Below the pieces are notes generated by a model. The model searched no databases. It had not been told where the DNA came from and saw nothing but the letters and a program-made list of their open reading frames with translations. From Henckelia pumila (lineage: Eukaryota; Streptophyta; Magnoliopsida; Lamiales; Gesneriaceae), in contig NC_133123.1 of the NCBI RefSeq assembly GCF_033568475.1, forward strand, positions 2,914,001 through 2,978,000: a DNA stretch of 64,000 nt, read 5' to 3'. The position numbers were made by a program, and so were the translations under genes. Of the stretch, positions 25,440-38,669 are shown piece after piece (the stretch's first letter is position 1; every line of letters starts with the position of its first letter).

Positions 25440-28189
25440 GAATATATACTTTGGGGCCATTCGTTTCGCTTTTGGGGTCACGCTCAGCCTAACCTAGCCT
25501 ATCCACAAAGCTGCATTAGCCTTTCTCATTCGGGTATAATAAAGGTCGCTTTATTAAGATCCGTGCACAATATGATAAAATGCAATTTGGAATGATAAAA
25601 AGCAAAATAATTTTGAAAATTGTACTCATTAAACTTGATAATAGTATAATAGGTATCTGAAATATATTGTTTGAAAAAAAAATTTATTAATTTAATTTCG
25701 TGGTAATTTCTATTCTTTAAAAATAGGACAACTGTCTTCACTTGACCGAGCACGACAATGTTTTAATTAAAACAGCAAAAATCAAGACTAAGTAGCTACA
25801 ATTTTAAAATATTATGGGCTAATCTTTTTGTATCCCATTTGCACATGGTTGCCTATAATTAATAAAACAACCAAGCAGCCTTAATTTTAGCATTGATATG
25901 CAATTTCTTTATTTGTCACGTACAGTGAATCTTCCCTTAAACATTATCTTATATAATTAATTAATATATTATTAACATAGAAATATTTTTAGAATATATA
26001 TATATGTGTGTGTGTGTGTGTGGTGGTGGGATTCGGCTATCAGGGCATCAGTAAAGAACGTGGCTTCTGCAAATGAGTGTCCCAATTACTCACTGGATTC
26101 TTTTGTCTACCATCTTTTACTCACACACAGGCACACAGGTGAGGTGTGTGAGTTTTTTTTAATATAAATATAGTAATAGTGTTATCTAAATTCTAACGTC
26201 TATATATATGCATGAACATTTTTTTAATGTAATTTTATATCTATACTTTATATAATTTAAGAACACATTAGTTGGTTTCTAATTACACACCAATTTATTT
26301 CCGAAAGCAATCTATTATTATTTTTAAATTAAAAAAAATAAAATTCAATAAAATAAAATAAAACCTAAAATATTAACTTTGAAAATTATTTTAACATCAG
26401 TATATTTTATACGAAAAAATAATTATATTCACTATTGTGTGCAAAAATTTTATAGTTTGGGAGGTAATTAAATATGAAACCCATATATATGTTTTAGTGA
26501 GTGTAACACTGAAACCCATATAATTTTAAATAAAATATACTCGTCGAAATATCTTGAAACCCAGATATGTTGTTGTAAAATCCATCATGAGGATTGGTAC
26601 AAATGTTTAGGATGTGATATTTACTTTGACTGGTCCAAACAAAAATCTGGGTTTATTGCAGGAAACAAAGCATTGGATATTGTGTAGGAATTTCATGTTT
26701 TCTCTTTTTTTAAAAAAGGAAAAAAAATATTACTGTCAAAATTGAATTGGGAAAAACTTAAAGTTGCGGTAAATTTTTGGTCCTTTAATTACGAGAGAAC
26801 TCTCACTGTTCTCAATACTCATTTACTCAATAGATTTGCTTAAGGACTGATTCGATTTACAAGCAATATGAAATATAAAAACTATTTTTTAGCCGAAAAA
26901 TATAAAGACTATTTAAAAGTAGTAAAGTAAAATATTATAAATTAAATCATAATAACTTAAATTATTATGATAAGACCACATGTGTAATTTATTGTTCAAG
27001 TAGATTCATGTACTATCAAATTGCATAAGAATATTTGTTAATTAGTAAATATTGTTAAATTATGTTTGGATTTTTTTAAATGTGGAATTTTGGATGATTA
27101 TAAAATAATTAACAAGTCGTTTTTGAAACGATGAAATTTGAATTAATGTAATGGTTAAGTTGGAAATGTAAAATGGAAAAGAATCATGTTTAGAATGTAC
27201 GTAAAAACAAGTTTTAACATTTGACATTAACAAAAATTTAATAATTAAATATAATTAATAAAAACCCAATGTTACGTTATAATTTTGATGTATTTAAAGT
27301 TTTAAACTAATTGAATTTATTTAACAAATATTTTTTTTTTAACAAATATTGGTCGACTATTAAAATATCTGGAGTCAAATAAATAATATGCTGACACAAC
27401 ATGAATAATGATTGATAAGATGTTTATTTATGATAAATTTATGAGTTTTGTGCCCTTCCTCTCCCACTGATAAAGTCACGTGATAGTTCTCCTTGCAAAG
27501 TTCCGTAATTCATATGCATATATATGTATATATATTTCTTGTTTTGATCGATTTATATATTTCAAATAATATAAATATAATATTTACATCTTTTCCTTTG
27601 TATTAGTTCTAATCTCATGTGAAAAATATTAAGTTAACAATGACGCTGGAAAGTAAATAAATTCCTGACTGATTATGTATTTACAAATAACCAAGAATCG
27701 ATCGGAAAAATAAATAAAATTCGATTCTCTCTTTTTGCTCACATCTGAGGCAAATTTTCCAACTCTCAAACTGCTCAACTTCCCAAATCCAAATTATATA
27801 TTTTTATTATTTATATTTTTTTTTTTTGGAGAACATCCACATTGGTTTAATTTTGAATGTGCAAGTCTGGGCTTTAGTTAGCTCCTAATCGGTTAGTTTG
27901 TATTAATGGAGCCGGATTGCTTATCATTGTTGAACAAAGTTCGGATGGTGTGATTATTGAATAATCAGTACATAAATAATAAAAAAAATGATTGATGTAG
28001 AAATGTAATATTGGATGGTAAAAAAATATTATGTTTAATTGGCATATATGATTTTTGCTTGTGGGGTAAATTAAGACGTTTATTAACTTTGGATCAAATT
28101 ATCCTTCATTCAAAATAAAATTACAACCCAAATCAAGCGAGATAATATATTATAATTGGGTATTTTTGGGTGTAGCCACGTAGGACAAT
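23666..28189. other. Gene-poor AT-rich intergenic region
   Basis: No gene was recognised over 4.5 kb. It contains (TA)n at about 25363-25381 followed directly by (AAT)n at 25386-25438, a (TG)n run at 26005-26023 and many short homopolymers. All open frames here are low-complexity. The 5' part (23666-24060) may include the 3' UTR of the DUF1645 gene. Confidence 0.6.
25386..25438. repeat. (AAT)n microsatellite
   Basis: About 17 AAT units follow a (TA)n run. Forward-frame poly-asparagine translations of this tract are artefacts of the repeat. Confidence 0.9.
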
Positions 28190-29525
28190 TGTAGCAATCC
28201 GACCCGGATCCACTACCTAATCAGAGTTAAGAGTATAATTAAGCATGCATTAAATCAAATTGCTGCGGAAGACTAAATACAAGTAGACCGACAGAATACA
28301 ACCGGCTAATCAAACTCGATTTATACAACCCAATCGAATTACTTTAAATAAAACCTACAGCTAATCCTGCTGTCTTCAAGGTCACTGGCTACTCCAGGCT
28401 CCTGGTGCTCAATCCTGCACCTATACCTGCCCCATCGAATAGGGTATCCAGATACACAGAAAATACTGGACGTAAGCTCTAAGCTCAATACGAAAGCACG
28501 GATAAACATACAAATATGATGCATGCAAATGACCGGGTATCCATATCTGGGATAATTGTATACAAACTGCTCAAACTGACGCCTGGGATATAAGCTCGTC
28601 ACATCGGGGTAGCTAACCACTGTGTGCGACCACTCATTCCCGAATCCCGGACGCGGACCACGGAGTCCTCGAGGTATCAGTACCTAAGGGTACTCGATAT
28701 CAAACGTCCTAACAGGGCCGAGCAACCCTAACTGGCTCATCTCGAAAGATATACAGATGTACAGGCACAAGATGATATGCATATGCCGCATAACAATAAT
28801 AACATACAAACACATAAATGCAACATATAAGCATGCATATCCGCTGGCAATCTCAGTCAGTACTTACGTACCTTTCTAAGGTAGTCCTAGTAGTCTCACT
28901 CTAGGTTCAAAGCCTATCATCAAGTCTACAATGCAAATACCCATGCATCATTCAATAAGCGCTAAAAGCCTTAACTAAGCTATTGCATACTCCTAAATAA
29001 TTTAAGGAGATCATAGCTATACCTGCGTCCGTCGTCAGCCCACTGATGGCGACTATCCCGCAACTAGGGCACTCTCTTGCTGCGAATCCACAGCCTCGAA
29101 CACGGCTCTACAACACGAGCACTACTCCGCTACTATGTCAGACACTGTCTGACTATACTAAAACAAATATCCTACTCCAACTCTAGAATAAGAGTACCCA
29201 AAATCTTAAAATAGGACCACGAGGGCGAAGGAGAGAATTTGGAATTGGCAAGAAATGAATGCCTCGGACCTTATATTTATAGGCATCGATCGGAACCTCC
29301 GATCCTCGATCGGAACGTCCGATCCTGCCATCGGAGCTTCCGAACATCCTTATCTGCCACATGTCAAAATCTCACTGGTTGACTTCGGATAGGGCGATCG
29401 GAGCTTTCGATCCTGCCACACGTCATGCATGACGTAATATCGATCGGAGCTTCCGATCCTTCAGATACCAAATTGGTTTAATTAACATAATTAATCTCTT
29501 AATTACCAATTTCGGTTACGGGGTA
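28190..29525 (-). mobile_element. Ty3/gypsy-like LTR remnant (fossil), minus orientation
   Basis: Read on the minus strand this behaves like a long LTR of about 1.3 kb. The upstream part begins TACCCCGTAACCGAAATTGG and carries repeated palindromic GATCGGA-type units (29287-29460). A TATA box, TATAAATATAAGG, follows at about 29269-29281. The far end closes with GGTCGGATTGCTACA, the usual CA end. No internal coding region is attached, so it looks like a solo or broken copy. The family is inferred from the TGTAGTACCCCGTAACC-like end, known in plant gypsy LTRs. Age cannot be judged without its partner. An inverted 36-bp arm marks its upstream end. Confidence 0.6.
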
Positions 29526-29583
29526 TCTTAAGTGGGGCAGAATGTAGTACCCCGTAACCGAAATTGGTAATTAAGAGATTAAT
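29490..29583. repeat. Perfect 36-bp inverted repeat with 22-bp spacer
   Basis: The left arm (29490-29525) and right arm (29548-29583) are exact reverse complements. Each is the start of the LTR described above. The spacer includes the purine-rich AAGTGGGGCAGAA, which resembles a polypurine tract, immediately followed by TGTAG. This looks like two LTR starts in opposite orientation fused across a short piece of element interior. Confidence 0.85.
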
Positions 29584-32500
29584 TTCTCCCTCTCTTGCAA
29601 ATATTACTTGAAATTATTAACTCTGAATATTTCAATCTTATGCATTTATTTGCCAAAAATTTATTCAGATGCTGATTTTGCCATATATATGGTACTTCAA
29701 GATCAAATATATTTTCTTCTTCTTCTTCAAGTTGGCAAAAATAATATTTTGAGCATCGAATCTTTCGAGGATGTTTCTATATGTATCACCATCAAATCAG
29801 TGCATCCACGATAAGTGCAAATATTTTCTCATAATCCGCTTGAAATACTTTGAGAAACTTTGCTAATATTTGCTCATATTGCCACATATCATTGTTATTG
29901 AAGTTCAACAAGTTGTAGTTCAAAAAAATCATCATTTTGCGTAATAGCAAAACACACGAATGATTGTATCATTTCAATCCCAAATAATTTGTGAAATCCC
30001 ATATTTTGATATACTTGTTATTCTTCATGAATAACCAAATCTAAATTGGATTCATTGAAATAATTGGTTGTTCACGCTTCTAGCGTCCTTTTCATTTACT
30101 TGCAAGTAATATAAGATATGGTCCTGCAAGACGTCGATTTATTTCATAACGACCGGCCTCCATTGTTCTTGTCACATTGATATGTTCACTCATTTTCTTT
30201 AAAGGGGTTATTCGTCACTAAAAACGATTTAAATTATTCAACTTGAACATAAATAAAGCTAAACGATCTTATACACAAGATCAAATAATGTATTTGAGAT
30301 TTAAACTTTGAACATCATATTCACTTCATATTTCATTGGGATCGATCTCAAATATTCTTATAGCTTCCATTTCCTCCCCCTCAAAGTTGGAAACATTGTT
30401 TCACAATAATAACGAATGAGAATTTCGCGTCATAAAATCTCATTGTTCAAAATAATTTATCATAAGATCTAATTTATTTCCAACATATTTATAATCTCTT
30501 AAAGAGATTTATGTAGTGCATTTACCGTACAAACATTAACTTTCAATACATAATCATTTGGCATAATATTTACAACATATATTTCAGATATCCCCAAATA
30601 TGACGCATTTATTCTCATGGTTTAATAGTTGATTGGAGGCAAAATAAATCAACTAAACCAACATATTTATAGTCAATAAAATTGATATGCATATCCTATT
30701 TTTTATCAAGTTTGTTTGGATTATATATTCTGGAAGTTTTTCTCAATACGTATTTTCGCAAACATCATGTTGCGCTTCCTGGACCCACGTTATTTATTCA
30801 TTTCAGATAATATGGGGATTATCTAACAATTTGAGCTAATGATAGTGATATCAAATTTGATAAGCCAATAAAAATTTATAAAATCTTCTGGATCTTTGAT
30901 TCAAAAGCATCCATATTTATCGGTCCAGGAACTTTTGGCTTGTTCATTAACCACTTTGTACACTATCAATAGTTTTTCAATTATTTATATAATTTGAATG
31001 TTCAATTCAATCCATTATGCCAAACTCTAAAAGTATTTGTATCAATGATATTTTTAGAGCTCTTTAGCTCTTCTAAAAATATTGATTTGTAATATACTAT
31101 TTAAACCAAATCAATATCTAATAGATTAAAAAAATACATATACGTCATTATTGTGTATCGCTATTTTATAATATCAAGCACATCATATTTTTTCATCGTC
31201 AATCAAGCGATCTTATAGATCTTTCAAACATTCAATCAACATACGATGGAACATATGATTTGGATAGACATCAATGCTCTCCAAAAACTTTTATATCTTG
31301 CTTGATAGATATCAATAAATATTTTTACGTACTTCAGGTACGATAGTGATACGAGATACCGATGTACATTTATTACAATACTTTATTGTGACGTATATCT
31401 GAATATTTTGTGCCGAATACATAATGCATATCCCGCTTCATACGAGATAACATATTATTCCTTGAAAAATTAAACTACAGTGTATCAACTGTGTTCATTG
31501 ACACTGTCACATTCACTTAAAAGAATGGACCACATTAATCAGACAACTTTCATAATTGTCTTTCCTTGAACAAAATACTATAAATAAGATATTATAATAA
31601 AAGAATTGAAATTGAAAAACCGGACATACCTTTTCAAATACCTATATGAATCAAGTAGATCTTTTACCTTGAACAGTAACATTCGATGTATCACGTATAT
31701 CATTTCACATTGAATTTGTACTCCTACATTTGCAAAACATGTAGGATAGTAACATGTGATAACAAAATTTTATGATTTATTTAAAAAATGATAGATTAAT
31801 CAAACGATTGAAAAAATTCAAAATTTATATCCAAAATCAAAATTGATGAATTTAAAATCCATAATCAAATTTTATTAAATAAATTAAAGATTTAACAATC
31901 CAATATATCCTTAAAATATAAAAATTCTCAAATCAGAAAATTTATCAACAAATTGCATAATCAATATCTCATGCAATATATTGACTAATAGAATAGATTC
32001 ACAAAATTTGTAGTTCTTATTTTATATCATCAAAATAATTTATGTGAATCAAAACACAACACATGCTAGAGTTGTTTACAATTTAGTTTAAAAAAATACA
32101 AAATAAATTTACCAAAAATAAATTAGTTCAATAAATAAATAAAATGACTTGAAGTTAGTCATAAATCAACCCATTGACATAATCATGCATAGGCTACCAT
32201 CAATCCATCATCGTCGTTGCCCAATATAGATGATGGTCCAAAACATTGGGTTTAAAATTTATTTTTGTTTTTCGATTGATAGTGTTGCGATCTTACTACC
32301 GCACATTCATAATTGTCAATCAATAGCCTATGCAGTTCATCATTGAACATCAAGTCGATATTCATAAAAATAGTGACAAATAATATATCATTCTTCTTCT
32401 AGAGCATTAAGAACAAATATATAATTTGAATCGATATCAAGTCAATATCTTTTGATATATATCTTACATATATCTTTAATAATATTTTTTATGGATATTA

Positions 32501-32799
32501 AAAATTTTAGATCATATATAGATATTCATTGAGAAATTGTAGTAAATTTTCCAATTCATAAGATCCTCAAGTACAACCAAAAGGACATTAAATTATATTC
32601 TTCGAGAATATTTCCAAATCTTGGATCTTATATTAATATTCTTCACGAATATTATCAAATCTTGCATCTTTTTATCAATATTTTAATATTGATATATGTT
32701 GACATGAGATCTATTTTTTCAATGATATTTGTAGATATTTGATATCATATCAGATATCAATCATGATTTCTTCACTTTCTCAATATACAAAATCATATA

Positions 32800-33045
32800 T
32801 CACATATCTATCATGAATCTATTAAGATTCTCAATATATTATATTATAACTAGGAATCTCTTTAGATTCTCAATATATTTGATCTTATACAAGAACTTAA
32901 TCTTGAATATCTCAATATTCAATATATTATATCATGAATTAATGAATATCTTTCGATATATCAAAATTGTAATCACGAATCTCTCAAAATTCTCAATATA
33001 TTATATCATGATCATAAATTTCTTCAAATTCTCAATATAAAATCA
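32800..33045. repeat. Degenerate tandem units, about 50-60 bp
   Basis: Four to five imperfect units share a core like GATTCTCAATATATT followed by ATATCATGA. Similar but weaker copies extend left to about 32400. They lie inside the copia-like remnant. Confidence 0.55.
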
Positions 33046-33116
33046 TGTTGTGCTACTTTATAGTCATCAACATATTCATGATATTTTATGGGCACCAATA
33101 TATCAATTGTTTTCAT

Positions 33117-33184
33117 TGTGCTACTTCTAGAGCACCAATGAATATCTCTTTGTGCTACTTCTAGAGCACCGATGAATATCTCTC
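33117..33184. repeat. 34-bp tandem duplication
   Basis: Two units of TGTGCTACTTCTAGAGCACC plus ATGAATATCTC follow each other at 33117 and 33151 with a single visible difference. They lie just downstream of the primer-binding side of the copia-like element. Confidence 0.8.
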
Positions 33185-33284
33185 ATAAATTTGAGTATTG
33201 ACAACGCGTTGTGCTATTCCAATAGCATCAATAAAACGAGAATTATTTTCATTCTCAATTGGTTATAACATCGTGCTGATAACG

Positions 33285-33511
33285 TGTTATAAATTATGAG
33301 AGAAATAAGAGATATGAGTAGAGAGAATTCATGAGATGAGAGAGAATTCATATGAGTCAATACTCAGGTGCAATTTTCATTGAGCTCAATCACCCCTATT
33401 TATAAGAAAAGATTACAAGATACAAATCTTCACAAATATTATCTTGATATATTAATCTTGATCACATATCTTTAATATATAATCATCTATAATAATAATA
33501 TATTTATAACA
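33285..33511 (-). mobile_element. Ty1/copia-like LTR, 227 bp (fossil)
   Basis: The ends are a perfect 10-bp inverted pair, TGTTATAAAT and ATTTATAACA, with TG...CA termini. On the minus strand a TATA box, TATAAATAGGGGTG, lies near 33395-33408. The sequence directly beyond the LTR reads CGTTATCAGCACGATG, a primer-binding-type sequence often seen next to small plant copia LTRs. The LTR itself looks whole, but the element attached to it looks broken. Confidence 0.75.
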
Positions 33512-36500
33512 AAAAGGTGAGATAACGTATTATTTTTTAAGACTTAATAGAGGTTTATCCTTTTTAAGACTTAATAGAGGTTTGTCCCTCCCATGCAGGA
33601 TTAAGTAAATTTATTTAAAATCATACCAAATATTGGTTTAACCAGTATAACAAACAATAATCAAGTCTAGTAACATGCTAAGTGCGTTTGGTACTAAGGA
33701 TTGTAGTTGATTTTCCCAGTAAACCATTGTTTGGTGGCATTTTTAATAAACCTAGTCAATCTACCGTGGAAAGGACTATGTGGCATTAAGTGGGAGAAAT
33801 TAAACTCACATTCACCCGTGACTAGCAATCTCTTTTTTAATCAGATACCGTAATTCCATTATTACCCAAAAGAAAAGCCCAAAATCTTGTCTGCTCCATG
33901 TAAACGATGAAGGGAAAAAGCTGTGTAAAGGTGCGAGAACATCATGAATTGGAGTAGTTCTCATACAATTAAAACTCAATGAAAAATCTCCATGAAAAAT
34001 CTTGATTTACGACTTTTTTTAAATATGGTGTTGCGAAAATGAAATTTGATGTATGGGTTTGATGAAAAACATGATTTCGTTCTTTACTTATTTGTTCATT
34101 TAAATTGCTTGGATTCGATGTGATTTTGTGTCAATTTTTTTTTTTTTCTGATTTATTTGTTAGTCCTTACTTTGATTTTTGTTAGAAATATGATTTTGTT
34201 CGTATCTTGTTTTCTGATTTCATTTTTTCATCTTGACGAGGTGAGAAATATGAGCTTCAAGACGTCAAAACAAGAATCACACCATCTTGATCTCCAACGT
34301 AATTGAATGAATTTTTGAGGATCCCATGGATTTTATTTGACAGAAGAGTGGAGAAGAGTGTCAGATTAAATAAATAAAAAAAATTGGGGTGATAATTTTA
34401 ATTAGAACAAAGGTTAATTTCGTTCAAATATACAAAATTCTTCATTTGTCCCACCTACTAAAATCACACCAAACATAATATTATCTTACAACATACATTA
34501 TATTTCTCTGTCTATCATCTCTTTTATCATTTTTTTCTTAATCATTCAATAATCCCATCGTTCAAACCAAAGATTGAATGTTTAATAGGTTCATGCATTT
34601 GGACTTATCGTAAAAAAAATTAGTAAGCTTATTATATTGAGTTCAAGATGTATTTTTTTTAGCACAAACAGATATACTGCGGGAAAAAGGTTATATTTTT
34701 TTGTCTTCTAATTTATAATTTTTTTTTCACGTTTGGACATGTCAATAATCATGAACTTGTATTTTTAGTCATGTATGCTACATATATTTTTTTCATGTGT
34801 CGTTTTTTGATTTTGTTGCAGTACTGAATTCTTTATTTGTAGTTTTGAAATTTGTAATTTTTTTAATTTTTTATTTTGACTGAAATCGTGTTTGTCGCTT
34901 TGTAGATATAAAAAGAAAAAAATGTGCAAAATACCAAAAATTATATATATATAAATATATGCAAATTACATAACTAAAAATAATAAAAAATAGGAAATGT
35001 AAGTTACGATGCTAAAATTGCAAATCCGTGGACAAAAAATAGAAAAAATGTGAATACAAAACCAAAAATGTGATTTTCTCCCTTGGTTGGTATATTCATA
35101 ATATATGATTGATATATTTTTAAATAGTTGATGAGGTCTTTTTCCCCCCAAACAACGCGGCCATTGTTACATTGCAATCACGCCATGTATCCAGTCTCTG
35201 TATGGTAGCTATCTGAGTTTCCTGTCTTCTTATCATTTTCTTGTTTACTTGGTATTTATTTTTTTAATTTAATTTCCACACATTTTTAATGAAAATCTGG
35301 CACAATGGGACAAATTTCTTGTCAATTTTCATGGGTTTTTTGTCTCCTAATGGCATTCAAAATCAATGCAGGCTTGATTCAGATTTCTGCTGATAACGAT
35401 AATGTATTTTATTTTTTGGTGGAATGCATGTGACAATGTTCATTTACTATATGTATTTTGCTTGAATCATTTCATTTATAATGACACCTGCTATCTCCTT
35501 ACTGTTTTTGCATGCCGGTGGAGTTGTGAATTAAACTAAATATGCTCAGTGGTATTTTTTCTTTTCTTTTCTTTTTTCTTTTCCTTTGAGATCAGACTTT
35601 TTGACAATGAGTCCAAGATATATATCGCCAATGAGCAAACTATCACATTTATTTAATATATAAATTAAATTTATCTTCCATTGTTTTTGTTGCTTAATTT
35701 CAAATGTGCGCGAAAAATCTACGTGGATAAGGGAATTGTACGTTTTAAAATCAAACTTCCATTTTATGTTTTTTGCAAAATACGAAGCAAAACCAAATAA
35801 GCCTGTAATACGAGTAATCGGCAGGCTCCATTGATGGCATCCCCGCCAAGTGGAGACCTTGCTTAATTTTTTGAAGCTAGGAGAAAGCTGAAAGTTACCA
35901 GAAAAAAAAATTATTGGATAATGCCACTACAATTATTGTGTGCAGAATGTCCATTGCTTCAATTGTATTTTAATTTATGCAACCATAACGAGGAAAAAAA
36001 AACACACACACACACATATGGCCTATGGGTTTTTTTTTTCTTTCAAAAATCTAAATTTTGATCAACCATTTTTTTTAAAAAAAAAATATGAAATCCTCAA
36101 ATGTATTTCAAATATATTTGAGGAGGTCTTTTTTGTTTTTCCTTTTTTTTTTTTTTTAACGAAAATGGTTGACCAGTTCCTTCTTCCAAATTTTCTCTAA
36201 CAATATAACTATGTGTAATTGATCGTTGTTGGACTCGCTAGCTTGCTACCAAATATAACTAGATTATGTTTTGGGCAAGCTTTATTGTTGGGCCTAGTCC
36301 GAGCAGGATTTAGTACTATTGGGCCTCATGTCAATGTTGAATCGAGTAGACCCAATGGGAACAGAACCAAGTTTCCACGTGGAGCGCCGAAAGACTCGGA
36401 TTTTCCTACAAAACTGAAGAGTGAAGAGACTCATTTTTGTACGGTGGCTTTTATATTTTGATTTTGATTGATATTTTCTTTCGCTCTACTCTTTCAAGAA

Positions 36501-37360
36501 TCCACGGTGTGAATCAAGCAAGTCTACTCTTACATCAATTTTATTTTTATTTTTATTTTTATTTTAAGTTAGCACAGATGATTAATTGTGATAATTGAGT
36601 CTTGAAATCGAAAACAAATTATCACAAATTTGAGAGATTAATGTCAAATGGACCGTTCACAATCATGAACAACACAATTTTTAAAATTTTATTGGCACGA
36701 TGCTTAGCACATATTTACAATATTATAATCATAAAACTTATATTTCTTATATTTAGTGAGATTTTGAGACATATTTTAGAAAACCATTCCTAGATTTTAG
36801 CTTTGTGAAAATGATTAGAGGTGTTTGTGAGTATCGGTTAATTGTGTTCTCGATTATTTTTATAATAATTTTTAATCAGATTTACGCTATTTTTTTATAA
36901 ATATTTTTTTAAAGATTTTTAAAGATTTTAAGTTTTATTTACACATGAATTTTTAGGAGTTTTAAATGGAATTCGTTAAATTTTAATAATATTTTATTAC
37001 AAAAATTTATTTTTTTTTACAAAAAAAAACTTTTTTATTATTTTCATTTTCATACATTTTTTTTTACATATTTTATACATTTATAAAAATTTCATCATTT
37101 GTTTTTTTAAAAAAATTTTATTAATCTTTTATAAATTTTAAAGCACTCATATTACAACATGGTAAATTAATTTTGATATAAAATATAATAATAATAATAA
37201 TAATTATTATTATTATATAAATACATAGTTGACAATATGAAAACGAAAATTTAGATTAATTTTATATTGCATTAGTTTGGACTTTTATTTCAAATAGATA
37301 GAAAAAATAGCACCAAACTTTCTCAATACAACACATTTTCACTAACGAATAACAATTATG

Positions 37361-37510
37361 TGAAATGATCTCATCCGTGAGACGGGTCAATCCTACCCAT
37401 ATTTATAATAATAAGTAATATTTTTAGCATAAAATATAATATTTTTTAATGAATAATCCATATAAGAGATCCGTCTAAAAAAATGACCATTAAGACCGTC
37501 TCATTGGAGT
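37361..37510. mobile_element. Degenerate MITE with GAGACGG-type ends
   Basis: The left part reads GTGAGACGGGTCAATCC and the right part GACCGTCTCATTGGAG. Between them is AT-rich sequence with AGTAATATTTTTAGCATAAA. I recognise the layout as a very abundant Lamiales repeat. The terminal motifs are partly eroded. A weaker relative begins near 47092 (ATGAGACGGGTTGATTCA). Confidence 0.6.
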
Positions 37511-37918
37511 TTTTGTCCTCACTGAATTATTATTTTTAAAAACTAAAACAAATCACAATCAAATAAGATTTCAAAACTCTTATTTAAATGAAAGAGTAAA
37601 TTTGTTTTAGATCCTCGTACTCAAAATTAAGCTTGCATTTAGTTTTTATCATGAAAAATATATGTTTGCTCTAAATGATTCAAAAATGAATATTTTCTTT
37701 TACTCCTTAATCCACCTGTATTTTTAAAAAATAAATATAAAATATTAAAAATATGGTACTAAGATACGATATTAATATTATATATTTATATGTAAATTTA
37801 ATTTAATGTGAGCATTGTATATAATATATATGTCCCCAAAAAAAAAAGGGACCGAAAGTACACCCGGGTTAACGAAATGGACCGATGGAAAATCGACCGT
37901 CTTGGTCGTACAACGCGG

Positions 37919-37926
37919 TTGACTTT
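37919..37926 (+). promoter_or_regulatory. W-box upstream of the CRPK1-like gene
   Basis: TTGACTTT, a WRKY-binding core, lies in the less AT-rich stretch ahead of the probable first non-coding exon. One motif alone is weak evidence for regulation. Confidence 0.3.
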
Positions 37927-38669
37927 TATGACCCAGACTTTTTCTCAAAGTCCAGGCGTTAAAATTCATCGACTTTTCGCATTTCTTGATGAACAATTAA
38001 TCAAGATTCAAGATGCGGCTCCCCTACTTGTAATTATCGTGATTTGCCTGAATTTTTTCGCAGTTAGAAGCGGTTTTCCTGGATATCCTGCTCCCTTTCT
38101 GATTTTTTCCAGATTGGTTTTCTTTGCTGGGTTTTTCAGGTGATTTTTCTCATATAGTTGTAGTTTTTTCTGGATTTTCGGTTTCTGAAGTTAATTTTCT
38201 TTCGGCTGGGTGACTCTGTTCTTGGGATTCTGTTTACGATTTAAGTCTTTGAGGGTATTCGATCATACATTTGATACTGCTGCTAACGATTGTAGCTTAA
38301 GTTGACAATCAATTGGCCAATCCTTTCAGCTTTTCTAAATTCCTTAATTAGATATCTGTTCATAAAATTTTGCTGCCTAGAGTGTAATGTCATCTGCTTG
38401 GTCCCGTTTAACTACATGTTTTTTTATGAATGTTATGATCAATTTACAAACATACTTAAAATTTCAAAGCTTTGGTGAAATTTTTTGTAAAAAGATTAAA
38501 TAAATTTACGGTCAATTTCTTTTACAAATTTATGGATTTTTTTTTATCCTGAACTGTTTCTGTGTATGCTATGCAAAGATTTCAGTATCAATTGTGATTA
38601 TAGTTTGTATTTTAAATGGCAGGGTGGGAATTTGATTCCTTTTAGAGTTCACTACTCATTACTAAAGTT

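Larger units (their letters stand above)
29584..33284 (-). mobile_element. Interior of a broken Ty1/copia-like element (fossil)
   Basis: This AT-rich stretch runs downstream, on the minus strand, from the copia-type LTR and its primer-binding region at about 33270-33284. It is non-coding in appearance and no retroelement protein was recognised, so it is a decayed copy or a non-autonomous relative. No second LTR was seen before the gypsy-like LTR remnant, so the far end is probably missing. It contains degenerate tandem units at about 32800-33045 and a 34-bp tandem pair at 33117-33184. Confidence 0.5.
33512..38669. other. Intergenic, repeats, and 5' region of the CRPK1-like gene
   Basis: At 33534-33585 a roughly 26-bp unit (AAGACTTAATAGAGGTTT) occurs twice. 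The stretch 33600-34590 has GTTTGGTAC and CACACCAAACATA motifs suggesting a decayed Harbinger-type element, but its limits could not be fixed. The stretch 34600-37350 is AT-rich and otherwise featureless, with (ATTTTT)n at about 36537-36566 and TGGGCC motifs at 36290-36330. A MITE lies at about 37361-37510. From about 37840 the sequence looks like the promoter, non-coding first exon and 5' UTR intron of the kinase gene. Confidence 0.5.

Noticed and set aside
25344-25595. Poly-asparagine open frame
   Set aside because: It is a translation of the (AAT)n microsatellite, not a gene.
28339-28620. 93-codon open frame on minus
   Set aside because: It lies inside the gypsy-like LTR remnant and has no protein similarity. 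LTRs do not normally code.
33600-34590. Possible Harbinger-type element with GTTTGGTAC and CACACCAAACATA motifs
   Set aside because: Neither clean terminal repeats nor a three-base TTA/TAA duplication could be placed, so limits and class are not supported.
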